Made by a program: the position numbers and the translations under genes. From positions 8,676,001 to 8,740,000 of the forward strand of contig JAJFZO010000566.1 of the NCBI GenBank assembly GCA_021397835.1: a stretch of DNA of 64,000 bases. The letters run 5' to 3'. The stretch comes from Moringa oleifera. Lineage: Eukaryota > Streptophyta > Magnoliopsida > Brassicales > Moringaceae. Of this stretch, positions 36,599-50,705 are shown in pieces; within the stretch, counting starts at the first letter, position 1, and each line of letters starts with the position of its first letter. A model generated the notes under the pieces. That model saw nothing but the letters and a program-made list of their open reading frames with translations, was not told the origin of the DNA and ran no database searches.

Positions 36599-39500
36599 AG
36601 AAGGAGAACTACGAGTTTTTTTAAAAAAGACGAGTGGTTGACATGAAATAAGTTTCACAGTTAATGTCTTAATTAGGTGTAAGTTCAAAATCAAGCTAAA
36701 AGATAGTGGAAAAATGAGGGTCTTTACCATTGCAAACAGACCTTAGTTTAGCCTTTACATGATTGGGTGATAGATATGCGCCATCTTTTAGTTAATGGGT
36801 TATATAACCAAACTGCACCCTTTGCCATTCTATCAACAAAAAAGTCAATATCAATGGTGGAGGGAAAATAGTAGTCCCTTGGTCATCAATTAATAGTTAA
36901 ATAATCCCAATAGTGGTCCTCTCACCTAGCAGAGTTAATCCTTAATTGGAAATAATAGGAAGAACAAAGATTTCACATTACAGTTTAAACATGTTGCTTT
37001 ATGCATAAGCATAGTAGAATTTGAATCGGTTGGCTCAAATGAATGGCTCTTGGCTTACTTTCTTAAGAAGGGCTTTTATTAACTAAAAAGTGATAATTTT
37101 TGACCCATATGATCTTAGGCTCAAAAAGATGAGGAAACTAACAATTTCACACTTAAAATTAAGTTCATCAGTGATATTTTCCATGGTGTCTTGAGAAAGC
37201 AGCTTCGAATATGACATTCGTACCCATAAAAAGTTTTGGCAGGCATTACCATGATCTTGAAGCCCTTGCTAAAAAGTATGGCTCACTACTAAAGACGGTT
37301 CAGACATCCTTCAACTTAGCCTTGTGATCCACTAATTCATCTCTTGATTTGGTATTCCTCAAAGAAGGCGGATAAGGTCAAAAAAAAAAAAAAAGTGGTG
37401 AAGGTAGAAGAAAAGATGTTCAATTTAAGGTTCTCACCCTTGGAAGTAGATATTAAACAAAGGACATAATGGGTCAAGTAAAACCTCTTTAAAAAGAAAG
37501 ATCTATCAAAGAAAAAATTTGAGAGCCGAAGTTTTTTTTTTTCCAATGTTATGCTTTAAAAGTTAGACTTGGAACAAATATAACCCTAGTCTATATTTTA
37601 TTAATGGGATAAGAATTTGTAACGGGATGTTTTTTTTTTGATAGATCCTTTGAGCAAGAAAGGTGCAACGCCTTACCAAGGCCTTTGACAACCCTTGAGG
37701 TCATCAGAAGCCACTTTAGGCCAATTTATTGACCGTAGTAATACAATGTTCAGTGGTGAGGCAAAGCACACTAGTGAGAAGCTTCCCTTAGAATTCTTTT
37801 CCCATGTGGTTTTCTTACCCATAGATAATAAGACTGTCTTTCCATGCCCCCTGAAATGGTTGGTTTTTTAGTAATGCATTGGTGCCTGACCCTTACAATC
37901 TACTTTCACAGGTATACTTTGACGCATCTTTGTACAAGCATATCTTAATGTTTCTACTATTCTCGCTCACTACCTTGATCATTCTTATGGTATCTTGAAT
38001 CGCTTTCAAAGCAGATTTAGTCTTCATTTTCCCTTTTCATTAAGTGTCAAGTTCTTGGTAATCACCTCTATAAGATTGATTTAGCTCAAAAGCACCCATT
38101 CTTTCACAATTGAGGAGTTTGTTGATGCAAGAAGTCTTTCTATTCCATGAGTAGACACTTTTCTCGAGAGTCTTTCTTTCATTGACTTGCTCTTTTGACC
38201 TACCTTGAGAAGTAAAATTCTCACAAGATTATTAATAAATGTAGGTCACATATAAGTGTGGATGCTTCTTAAGGCAAGTGTATTTGCTTCTTTAAAAGTG
38301 GGTGCTTATGGGACTTTTGCTTTGCGATCTCCAAGATTAAGATCTTCTTCTATGTCTATTGATATTTCTCTGGAATGAGAATTTTTTTTCAAATAGAGCC
38401 AGCAAATTAATTTGAAAAAGACCTTTTATTAGTCGGTAAGCCTATACATTGGCTCAGTTCTAACCATTCTTGCGAAGGACAACCTTGCTCCTAGTAAAAG
38501 ATTAAATGCCAAGTATGAAGCAAGTTCACGATCCGATGAATTCCCTCAAATTGAATGACACAAGGAAAACTAGAATCGAAAGATTGATCTAGGTAGTGAC
38601 AGGTTCTAATTGAAAGAAACCGTGTGTATGCTAAAAAGACATAGAGGCAAGTCTTTATTGATTTTTCACATGGATTGCTTGTCATTATTTTTTGTTCCAT
38701 AGGCATACGTTACAGTCTAATCTACTTTATGATTTTAAGGGACCAAAAAGAAGTCTTTTGATCCTTCATGAGCCTACTCCCATCTTTTAAATTAAGCTTT
38801 TGATTTAGTTGGCGTAGACATTAAAGGATCAACTCACACTAGATAGGAAAGGCTTTCGATTAAAGTGCTCAGATTTGTTTCAAAGTTAATTTAGGAATCT
38901 ATTTTTGGTCTGGTTGGTGTTCCAACATCTTGAATCGAAGTGGCTCTGAACTTAGGTTTGCCAACCTTTCTAGTTATAAAAAGAAGACTAGGACTTCAAA
39001 GCCTTAATTCAAGCTAGAAATAGCACTAAAAACTAGCCATGTTGATAATAATAAGTAGTGACAATGAAAAGGCACTTTTTTAAGCCTAAAGGGCAATGAG
39101 CGACGTAGGACAAAGTGAAAAAGAATCATATTTAAATTAGGGCAGGCTGAGGAGGCCCTAAGTATTCTTTCTTTTCATGAGTGGTGGGCAAGGGAGAAAA
39201 CTATTCATTATATCTTTAAGAACTAAAGACAAATAGTCGTTTAAAGACCTTTCAAAGACCACTTTATAAAGGGCATGTACCACACGTAATAGAACCATAC
39301 TTTACTATGTCAATAAGAGAGAGAAAGAGGGAGGACAACAAAGGAGGCCTTGTTATATATTTGGAAATTGAATCATCATGCACTTTAGGTCCTTCTAAAA
39401 GCCATGATGTAAGGTTACATGAGTAGTGAAAGACTGAGCTCACCTATGCTCTTATACTTCACAATAACCCAAGCTAGGAAGCTTTAAAGCCATATCATAT

Positions 39501-41205
39501 GGATTAGTACACTCAAATCAAAACACCAAACCAGGGAGGCTTCCAAAGTCGAGGCTCGATCCTGTATAATTGACCTGTTTCATACCAATTAGTATCTAAC
39601 TTACTTAATGCACTAACAAGTATTCGCATCGCTGCCTTAGCTTCGTATTAAGGGCATAAAGGAAAGAACAATTACTCTATTAACGTAATATTCATTCATA
39701 GTGTCGTCATTCCATTATCAGGCTTAAACCAATGTGTTTGAAGAAATAACTCCTCCATATGAAACTAGGAATCTACCTTCTAACGACATTCTCCTGAAGA
39801 GACTTGCAATGGGAAGAAAAACCAATGGGTTTTAGTAGTTTCATAAGGCAATCACCTTTATTTGAAGGGGTGCACCTAAGAAAGCTAGTAGCCTATGTTT
39901 TTTCTTTTTAAACAGTAACTAGCGAAAAAAGACTTCGCCTCTTTTGATAAGAAGAGTAAGAAAAGGAATCAAAAAGATCAATTACCAAGTAAAGTAAAGC
40001 AAACACTACCAATGTTGTAAGAAAAACCCCCAGGATGCCATGGGAAATTAAACACTATTAGATAAGAATTTTCATTGAATTGCTTTCAGTAAATCTAACC
40101 AACTAAGCTACCTAAATAACCTTTCTAACTGAGAAAAAGCAGTTTTATTGGTTCCCAATCTCGAAACTGAGTGTACGAAAGTTATAAGCTGATGAGTTAC
40201 ATATGAAGTTAAAACAACCCAATTAAGAAATGAAAGTTGTAGCTATCAAGCTAAAATTGAAACTCAAGCCAAAAATGTAAGGAAAGGTCACAACTGCCAA
40301 CCATATTTTGTTGTATTGCAAAATCAATAAATGAAGTAAGGGAAGGGCTTTCACATACGGAGTGGCGATAAGCCCTTAGTCTTTTGGTTTTTCCAAGACT
40401 ATATATGGATAGGTTCAAAGAGCCAACTAGCCATTTGATAGCGACTCAAAACATTAAATGACACAGTGAGGGCAAGCTGAGTGCAATGAAGTGTGGTTAT
40501 TTTCATACATTTCCCTTAGAGTTGTTACTTCTTTTGTTTTGTGGTTTTGAGTTCCCTCTCCATTTAAAGGTTAGGAATGATAAGGAGCATTATATTACTT
40601 CAGTAAGGGCTCGTTCATGCAAGTAAATGCACATGCAGTGAGCTCCTCATATGGCTCTAGATTGCATTCAAAGGCCTATCCTAACCACTCGTATGATGCA
40701 CCCTATCCCAAGTAGTTTGGTCTCTAATACCATTCTTAGAATTGACCTGCCTGTTAGTAATGTATGCTCAGTTATTATTGTATACTTATATGATAAGTCA
40801 AGTGTGCTAAAAGAGACCTTATAGCTCACAAAGTAAAGTCAATTGGGCATTCCTATTGTTGATAAGCTCCAATTCCTTTTCTTTTCCTTACATACAATTT
40901 AAGGGATTCGAGATAAACAAGTGCTTATAGCTCTGATTCGTTAGCATTATGCCTTTAAATTTGGAAAGATTATAAGTCATCATTTTAACAAGAAAGTATA
41001 AAAAACCTTCACAACATGTTACTATGCGCTTGGTAGGTTGTAGTTATCAATGTACTTCCCAAGATTGTAGCCCTTTTCATACACAAATTTTAGGGCATTT
41101 AACTAGCTTATGTCTTCACTCTTGCTTCTGTACTCTTTTTTTGAACTCTTTCAATATCCTTCTTTTGTCTTTGCCATCTCCCTAACGAAATTGATTTATA
41201 CACCA
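36596..41205. other. Decayed mitochondrial DNA, no gene recognised
   Basis: Only short frames on either strand. Homopolymer A/T runs and TA words are frequent. I recognise no gene, tRNA or transposon terminus here. Confidence 0.5.
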
Positions 41206-43146
41206 TCCATCTTATGCTTGGTTCATAAGAATTTTAAGTTTAATAATCAAAGGTTGGAATATCTCTATTGTTCTCAGCAAGCCACTTCACGCTCAAAGTA
41301 AATGCCAAATCTTGAATGTGTAAGAACTAGAGCTTTAAAAAAAGTCACAGCGAGGGTCAATAATATGGTCAGAGGTCCACTTTGTTATAACATTCTACAT
41401 CTTTCAACATAAATAAAATATATTAAATTATATTAACACCTTTTCTTCAGTTATTCCTACAAATATATCGCCTTATTTTGATTAATTTCCAGCATACATT
41501 CCTTTTCCTACTAAGGAAGCTCTTTAGCACGTTGTTAATTAGCTACAGCTTTCTTTTAGTTATGTGAAAAATACCCTCATGAAGCAAATTTGGTTCCATC
41601 CTATACCTCTTATCGAACAAATTTCAATATAAATGGTTGTGCTTTTAGTTGTGATGATTTTTTTTATTCAAAGCGAAGCGAGCAGTGTTACTGTCCCCTT
41701 CTTTTCCCTAGCGCTCATTAAAATTGCATGCAGGTCATTGAGATTAGGAACATCATATTAAAATGACATGATCTGTGAACATAACCCTTGGCTTACCCAA
41801 TATTGGCCAGGGAATGGACCAATTCCTTCATTCAATGCATATTGATTGAGAATCCCTTTAGGAGATTAGGTCACAAACCTTCTTTCAGGTCCAAAAGCGA
41901 ACTCGTAGTTAGGTCCGTTAGGACTTGGATTGATGCTTATCAATAATAAAAAGCTTAGGATTCATGCCATGTATGTGGCACATAAATAGTTTTATTAATG
42001 CGATTCAATAGATTACAGGGAAGTTTGGTCTTTGGAATCAAACAGCAAATCATGATACGAGAGGGGCGCTCTAACGTGCCATTTTGGTAACACTTATGGG
42101 ATCTAGTCAACAAAGGTGTAACTATGAAGTCAGTCAGGCAACTCTTTGGAAAATGATGAAGGGAGGTGAAGGGAAAAGTGTTGTTTATAAGTAAACCCAA
42201 TAAAGCCACAAGGCAGAGAGCCTTTCAATGAAGCCTGCACCTCCTGGGAAAAAGAAATAATAGACATTGCCAAAGTTTCCCAATAAGGGTTAACAATAAC
42301 TAAAGAAAAAGCTTCACCAGCTACTTTATCCATAAGAATGTCATAAAGCTGATTGTAGGCGAGCAATCACACGCACATGGTTTAGTGGTTTGTATGCTCT
42401 GTGACCTTATTCTTCTTCAAAACCTGATGCGTCATTTGCTTCTCTAGCTTATTATGACTTCTTTGACACTATTATGTGAAACATTTGTTTGGTCTTCCAC
42501 CGCTATCTATGCTAGCTCGAAAGGTATTACCACTCTCTTATTTCTTATTAAACCTCATTGAATTTGTAGCCATCCCTATTTGGATTTTTTCTTTTTTAGT
42601 GTGGTCCATCCAATCTACTTCTTTAAGTTATGTGGTTGGATAAAATAACTATGCACTACTGTGCCTAGTGCTAAAGTGAGCTTAGCCACCACAAGTGGCT
42701 GATTCTTCCTTACTTTAGTTAGTTGACAAACTGAATTGCACTCGATCTGAACCTTTCTTATGAAAAGCTCATAGAGGAGAACATCTCTCTTCTGTAATAT
42801 AATCTGTAGGTGCCCGATCCTTTTATTGATTTAGCATTTCCTTTTACCCTTTCAAATAAAATAAATTCTAGCTATTTTTCTTTGAGCTCCTATGAGGGAT
42901 TAATCATCTTGCTTTCTTTCTCCATTTCTTATTCAAGTGGTAGTTACGATCGTGGGTGTTTCATATGCTTTATCAGTGTTTCAAATCTCGTTGTCGCTAG
43001 TTAATCAAGTACTTCTTAAGTGGACTCGAGATGTAATAAGCCCTATTTAAAGATCTAACTACGACCAGTTCCATCAGTTTTCTTCAATAATTATGTTAAC
43101 TTTAGCATAGACTAGAATAGCTACATCATAATAAATTCTACTACTA

Positions 43147-43332
43147 TACTTTCGAACAATGGAACCTAACGGATGCCAGTTATCGAGCCAAATAAAAAAA
43201 GTACTTTTTACCATTACCCACTTTGGATGGGATAGAAAGTCTCATAGTGTACCTCAAGTTCATAAATTTCCTCCAAATCTAAGAGAAAGAGTCATTAGGA
43301 ACGAGGATGCCTCACACACTCTTACCTTTCAA
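43147..43332. other. 186 bp present in copy B, absent from copy A
   Basis: Copy A passes directly from CTACTA to GGGAAAAC (1,981-1,996); copy B has 186 extra bases between the same words. There is no target duplication or inverted repeat, so a deletion in A is likelier than an insertion in B. The segment carries an open frame (43,159-43,359, MEPNGCQLSSQIKK and on, 66 codons) of unknown origin. Confidence 0.7.
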
Positions 43333-46300
43333 GGGAAAACTTTTAATTCAAAAGCCTAAATGGTATGTGAGTCAAAGGCAATGTTCCACAAATGTTTGGT
43401 AATAGCTGCCTTATTCCAGTCATGAACTCTCTTGAGGCTAGACCCCCTTCTTCTTTCATGTTAAGACGTAGACTATAACCCAAGCCACCTTGGAAGCCTT
43501 AGAGATCCAAACTACACCCACTTATCTTATATACTTCAACAAGACAAAAATTGATACCATAAAAAGTCTAGGTCAAATACTCGCCCATAAATAAATTGAA
43601 AGTAATTTTTAGAGATTGATGACTTCCCCATTCTATGACTTTGGCACATGATCTTCCAAAAAAAAAGGTATGTACTAAGTAAAGTGAATGAATTAGATAA
43701 AGATGGCTATTAGTATTCTAGCCTTCTTTCGAATAACATCACATCCTTAATGGAATATGTAATTTGACTAACAAAAATGGAGTGATAGACGAGGAAGATA
43801 AAATTATTAAGGACAAAAATCAAGTAGTGATGGACATCATAGGTTCTGTATGAATGGAAAAAGGATGAAAGCGTTAAATGATCGGAATCAAAAATCCAAG
43901 AAAAGAACTTATTGGTGAAGAAAAAAAGACTTATCTCATATGAGAAGTAGCCATGGCAGTGACACTTTCTTTGTGTTTTGTTTGTAAGCAAAGGCTATAA
44001 CTTTTTCATAATCATAGACGAAATCTAGTAAGACTTCTTTAGAAGTAGTAGGCTGATCAATGTTTGATGTGATAGACAAGATGGATAAAGGTGACTCTCG
44101 CTCAGTTTGGTGTGCATATGATTGCTAAAAAGCACCTCATAGTTGATAAATCGAGGTTGTGTTGAGAGGATCCATGACTCATACCATTCAACTTCTTTTT
44201 CTCATTTGTAAGATAATTTGCCTTTCAATGTCTCCAAACACACTCATCTTTGGCAATCTAGATGGATCTGATAGTCAAAGGCACAGAAAAAGACTAAAAG
44301 TGTGGACTAATAGTAAATATAAGATAATAGTAGGAAGTAGTGAGCAATGGTGGTCCTCTTAATTAATAGCTCAAATTCATCTCTCTTCACACTTTTTATG
44401 CTCATTTTATCTAATAACATAATCATAATCTCTCATCTCAAACATGTCCTTGGGGTCATGCCAGACTTTCCAATCTTAGTTGTAACCTATTTAGTTTCCA
44501 ATCCTTTATGTCATGTTTTTCCACTTTAGTCGGTTATAGCTAGTTTGACTATAGTTTTTATAAATAGGATGAAATTTAGAGTATAATATATCTTTATTTA
44601 AAGCCTCTGCCCATTATGCCTATGCTCACTGTACCGTGCTGCTCTACTACTTAAGGTTTTGTGCTTGTATTTGCCTTTTCAGGTGCAACTTACTCAGGCC
44701 ATGGGTCATTATAAAACAAACTACGAGTGAATCCAATATTAATATTTCTATCTCATCTACACTAGGTGGTAATGAACAAAGCAACTAAATCAATTGGATA
44801 AAGTCACCTATAGCCAACCTATCCAAGGGCTTGGTTTGTCCTACTTAACAACCTTAATCCATAGAAAGATAGCAAGTATATGAAATGGTCAAAGCCATTT
44901 CAAACCAGTGCCCCAACTTGAACTAATGGAGATGCTATGGCATGCATGCTTCTCTAGCTAGGAGGTGGGGATGTGAATACAACTAATCAGTGTCAACCAG
45001 AATGTGGATTAGTGAGTAAAACGGATCTCACAAGCCTATCCTAGTATGCACAGATGATGGATTTCCCTAACTTTTGATTCTGTGAGAGAAGCTAGGTTCA
45101 CAACTCATATCTTTTTCCAATAGAAGAGAGAACCACAAAGGGAAGCTACAAACTAGAGGTATGACATCATTACTTTCCTAACTTCTATATCTTAAAGCCT
45201 TTGGCAAGCTAACATGAGATACTCACTACTAGGATAGCAGCTAATTGTGGACAATCTTATGATACAAAAATTTGTTTTATAAAAAAGGACACTACATCAA
45301 AAGCTCTCAAGGAAGAAGATAAAAAAAAGCACTCAAATACTCATGCTAGTGCCTAATTCCAATCCTTACTAGATCGAGGCGGGCATAGATCAGAGAAGGA
45401 AAAAAAAAGGAACTATACTAACTCAGTCTTGTCATCTAAAGAAGACTAGTCCTAGGCCCTTCCTCTTTATGAGTTTACGGAAGTTCCTTCTACAGATATG
45501 AGCATGACATCTATAGTTGCTTTCCCTCCTCTATTCTCTTTCTCCTATTATACTTTCTTTTCTTACTTGAGTCTTGTCTCTAAGTGAATCTAACTATTTA
45601 TGAAAAGAAACCCTAGATAATCTATGTCACTTGTGAGATAGATATAAAATTGAGTAGATGTATCGAAAATGAGAGGTCATATAAACTAGTTAGTCATTGA
45701 TTGAATTGACACTTTTTTTTCTTCTAAAGAATTTGATTCAATTTATCCTTTAAGCTTCTACTTAGTCATTCCCCTAAAATTGTAATTCAATTGGTCAAAG
45801 TACTGCATATGAGAATATATCAAAAATAAGATGAATCTACCATCCTCTTGATGGACTAAGTTAGCAAGCAAGAACAAGTATAGAGAAGGATTTCGTTACT
45901 TGAACATTATTTCTCATTTTGTTTATAGTAGAAAGATGGGAAAGGATTTCACATTATTCTGAGGGGTGAGACATGCCCTTTTCTTTTGGATATTTTCAAA
46001 ATTGAAAGGTCCCCAAAGACTACCTTAATCGTACAAAGAAGCCTTTTTTAGCAAAAGAAAAAAGTCGAAGGCTTTCGAGAAAGAAAAGGCTAGGCTCCAA
46101 ATGGTGAAATGTCTTCGAATAGGATCTCAATGATTTTATGTCAAAATCATTTGCAGTGTGATTTGAGTTATTAATGCTTTCATCCCATCATGTAAAGGGA
46201 GTTCTATTTTAGGGCGTTAAGTTCATGATAGTGAGGGGAAGTGGAACTCAGTCATATTTAGATATTTTATCTTATATCTCATCATAGTTCTTCTATCATA

Positions 46301-46603
46301 TTCTTAAGAGGCTAAAGCTTATGGCCTAAGTTACAATCATGCCTGAAAAGGTATATACTTAATACATTCAAATGAAACTAACTTTTCGATCAATTTAATT
46401 ACCTGGCTATAACCCAATCTAATCATACAGAAACTAATAGTGGCTTTCTAGCTTAGAACAAAACCTAAAAGAGCTCTCTAATTACATATACAAAGTGTCT
46501 TCTTCTTGGTCTTATAGTTAATTGAAGAAAGATAGATAGAACTCTTATTTACATACAGCACAATTGAAGCTCTTTGATTAGGCCTTTTTCATGTTATAAA
46601 TAA

Positions 46604-46630
46604 ATATATATATATATATTATATATATAT
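46604..46630. repeat. TA microsatellite present only in copy B
   Basis: Two TA runs split by a TT. Copy A has only a short TATATATATAG at the matching site near 5,310. Confidence 0.9.
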
Positions 46631-48415
46631 GTAGCCCAAAGCATCCATTGTCAACAATCATAAATAGGCCAGTGCAAAAGGACATCCTTGTCGAACAGAC
46701 CAAGAAATTGAAAAAGATGGTACTATAACTCCTAAAAGTGTCTTAGAATGGTGGTGTAAGCATTTGGTTGAGACTACTCTCTTTCGAGGGGCTAGAGTAA
46801 GCTAGTGAAGTTAGCAAGCCAGTAAGTCCAGGTTATAAATCCTGTTAACTTCCCCTTTGTTGGGGTAAATACATTAACCCTTGTACCCTATAAACCTACT
46901 TTGTATCCATCTTGTACCCTGCCTGCAAGTAAGCTAAGTGATGATGAACTCTTCTGCCCTTGTTCTAGTGCTATAGTCTTTTTTCCATCTAGAGCTAGAG
47001 ATTGTAAGTTAGAAGTGTAAGATGTTAAAAAGGTTATCAGTCTATCCCTGCTAGCAACTTAAGAGGAGTCCGTCAGTATCGTCAATAATGCTCAGTTCTA
47101 GCTCATGTTGGAATGCCCACAGCACTTGTTAGAAAAGCCATCTCACTTTTCTTTCTCGGTTGACGCTTGCTCAATTGACATCAAAACTAAAGGATTGATA
47201 TTAAAAGGGATTGAATTCTTATAAAAGGTAAGGGTGAGCCCCACTTTAAAGCATCTCAACTTCATATAAGCTCTTGCTTGTGACCCAAAGCATTGACTTT
47301 GACTCCAACACGTGGATTACTTTTGATATTCCCCAGATGTACTAAAGTGATTTAGCTTACACTCGATGAATCAATCCAACCGGACCTGATACCATTCGTT
47401 CACATTTGTTCACCTTCTTTAGCAGTTATGGGGTTTTCGGGGGCAAACTAAGACATTAAAAGGTCCCATTCTCTTATTGATCTAATCTGGGGGAACACCA
47501 AGCTTTTCTCTACCCTTCATCTATCACACAAAGTGAATTTAGGTTTTAATTCCTCCACATCTAAGTGTTTGTGATGCTTTCACCAAGGATCATCAACTTA
47601 TGTATTTAGCCTTCACCTCATAAATGTTGGCTAACCTAATCCCATCAGGTACTCTTCTCCTCTTGCTCTTTTGTAGGATAGCTTTCACGCTTGCCTAATA
47701 TTTGAGCAAGCTAGTATTCTTTAATTCAATTGGCAAGGCATCTCTAATCTTTATAGGGAAGAACAAGTACGTAATCCAGTGCCATCGATCAAGAGAAAGG
47801 AATTACCTACTGACTAGACCTCACCTTTCTTTGACAATAACTTATTTGGTACATAGGCAACACCAACCAGAACTCCACATGTTGAATCCGATCAATAGGC
47901 AACAAAGGACCCACTAAAAGAAGCTTCACTTCTCCTAAAACCCTAACCTTAACGAGTCGAGACTCTGGTTTCGCTGCACTTAAACGGTAGCCTGCTAATG
48001 CATTGCTTTCTATCTGCATTTCTAAGACTAGTCCCTTATTCTGCTAATTAATTAGGTTGTTTCATTAAGTGCTAAGGCATCTCTTTCTCCTAAGTCCCAT
48101 CTCAAATATTCTTGAAGAGGCAAGTTAGCCATCTCGACCATATCAAAGCTCTTTCTTATTCTCTCAGACCGGTGATCAATAATTCTTTTATCTTTCATTT
48201 TGCACACGGCCTAATGAATGCAAGCTCGTAAGCTAAGAAGCCCTTGATGGTACATAATTACACTGAATCCAACCAAATCACCTCGTGAGCCAAGCCGGGG
48301 CATAGGAAATTGATCTTATCATTTCTCATCGCTATTCACGATGAGAGTGAGAGAGGTGAAGCGAAGGTTGAGGAAGTCCCTACTACAATGCGTGAAAGTA
48401 TGGACCTAAGCAAAT

Positions 48416-48625
48416 ATGCTATTTTGTTTTACCAATCCCAAATTTTATGTATTCATGATTAATGAGAATGTGAGGGGAATAGTCTTGAATGATGGATGGA
48501 AGGATCCCCCCTCACTCAACGAACTACCTATACCACTTTATCCTGAAAACATCCAATCGATCCAGTGTGTGCTAATGACTTGCCACAGCAAGCAAGCAGA
48601 AGGTCTTGTGCATGAAACTAACTAA
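48416..48625 (+). other. Short reading frame open in both repeat copies (copy B)
   Basis: Partner of 7,119-7,328: same start, same length of 69 codons, differing at about 13 residues, with stop TAA in place of TGA. Family unknown. See the copy A entry for the shared block. Confidence 0.25.
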
Positions 48626-49542
48626 ATGGCTATCCCTAACATACAACTAGGCTCATGAAGAAGAAAAGAAGAATTGACTTCCTTATAAGATTAGAATTGA
48701 CATTTTACTCGTACTTTAAAGGTCAGTCACAGTTCTATAATTATAATGGTATGTTCCTTAGATGTAATTTCTTAATCATCCTGCCATTCCTCACTTTAGA
48801 AAGATCCTTTATTAAACTTCTAGAAAGCCACATCTTCTACGTTTTGCTTTTCTATTTAAGGCTCTATCAGAGTGGAATCAATTCTACTAATGTGCACGAA
48901 GTTTAGATGAAATCAAGCAAACCTTAGGGCTTCTGTCGCTTATGCCACTATAGAATTGAGGGTTCATAACAACTTTGACAAATTTTTGTAAGAGCTTGCA
49001 GATCATCAATTCTTCCCTAAAGCAAAACAGGTTAACATTGAAAAGTTATGTCAACTACCTAGGTTTGTAGAAAAAAAATGAATTAAAAGATGAGTGCCGC
49101 AACAGTAGCTTTTAAGATGGTAGCTGAGGCTTGGATTTAGGAAGGATATATATGAAAGTAAATGTGAGGAGAAAAAGCATTCCCATTTTTTGTTCTGCAC
49201 CTAGGTTTAAAAACCTATTCAACTATCACTTCTTAGATAGAGCTCTGAAAGGAGACCTATGAATGCCTTGGCTTTAAGCCGTCCATACCACCATATAATG
49301 GAGTATTTAGCTGCGCAACAACTTTCTCTCATGCTATGGCCTATTTTTGAGCGCATTTGTTGCCTTGAGAAATTACTTATGAGCAAGGAAGCATTTAAGT
49401 TGGCGTGTAAGGTTAAGGGTGGCGCAAGTTTTTGATAGCTTTTATAATCTCTATCATATGTTTGATAGATTTGAATCTTCTGTTTATGGGCATGGACGGA
49501 TCCCATCGCCCCAACCCAATCCCGAAAAGAAAAAAGCTTTGA

Positions 49543-49782
49543 TTGCTTATCACCTATTTATACAATGAATATTTATTTATATCATTAACATTGATAGTTA
49601 TATATAGATGGATAGCAATGGCAGTTAAGAGCATTACTTTCTTAAGCCAAGATGGTCTCTTTCTTCTTTCCCTTATTCCTGTCCTTCCCACTGCAGTTGA
49701 TGGAGAAGCATTGACCAAGCAAAGAGTTAAAATAGCCTTAGCCATACTCTCTGTTCTTAGTGTCTTCCTCTGTTCTACATAG
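49543..49782 (+). other. Short hydrophobic reading frame shared by both copies (copy B)
   Basis: 79 codons, matching the 62-codon frame at 8,251 and continuing hydrophobic (IALAILSVLSVFLC). The opposite strand is also open for 125 codons here. Not recognised and probably not expressed. Confidence 0.2.
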
Positions 49783-50691
49783 CTTTGCATTGAGGGAGCA
49801 CCTGTGGTGTTAGTAAAGGTATACGATGGGCAGTTACAAAGCAATACCACTAGGGAAGCTGATTCAGGCATATGTTTTTTATGATTGATAACGAGGGGAT
49901 TGCTAATGATGAAACATACAAAAAAGGGCAAAACACCTTATTCTTCTTAACCCCATGACACCCCTTCGATTCTTTTAGGCACGATAAGGCTCACTCCGTT
50001 CTTAAGGCTTAGGTTGCTATCTTTGACTCTAATGGATGCCAAAAGAATCGATTGAAAAAGTTGATGTTAGCGTAATGTACTCCTCAAAAAGAAAATAAGG
50101 CAAACACAAAGGCCAACAACTAAAGCAATCTACCGTTCTTTGTGTTGAAGAAACATGGGAAGTAGAGGCACAGTTCAAGTGCACTAGGTAGCAAGAATTC
50201 CAAATGAGGGATTAGAGATGAGTTTTATCTTTCTTTTGAGATTGGGCAGCCTTCCTTATTCGTGCTCCATACAAGCAGTAGGATTGGACTAAAAAGGTAT
50301 GAAAGGCCAAGTATACTGCTTAGTTTTGTAGCTCCATTTCCAAATTGTCTGTATCATTGAAAACTTATGATTTTGGTCAAGTCAACTACTTTTTTTGGGC
50401 AGCTGGTCGAGTGAGAAGTAGGACAAAGATCTTAGTCAAAATCAGAGAATTTCTTACTTGGAATTGACATTTTTGTCTTTTGGATGAGATTCAACCTTGG
50501 AACTTGGTATGTAAAGGTTAAGCTTTTCTCAGTTTCTTCTTACAGGCAGAGTCAGTTAAAGTGGCACAGCTCCCAAGTACCTATCTCTTACCTCCCATTG
50601 TGCTTTTGAGTCCATCTCTTAATCGACAGGCGATTTCTAAATGCTTTGGCCTAAGAAGCGCTATGGACTAACTTCCTTACAGGTTTAGTTA

Positions 50692-50705
50692 GTTATAAAA
50701 GGTAT
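50692..50705. other. Empty target site of CACTA element 1
   Basis: Reads GTTATAAAAGGTAT, matching the flanks of element 1 joined with one AAA removed (GCTATAAA + AGGTAC). It shows the pre-insertion state and fixes the element ends to the base, up to the ambiguity of the A run. Confidence 0.92.
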
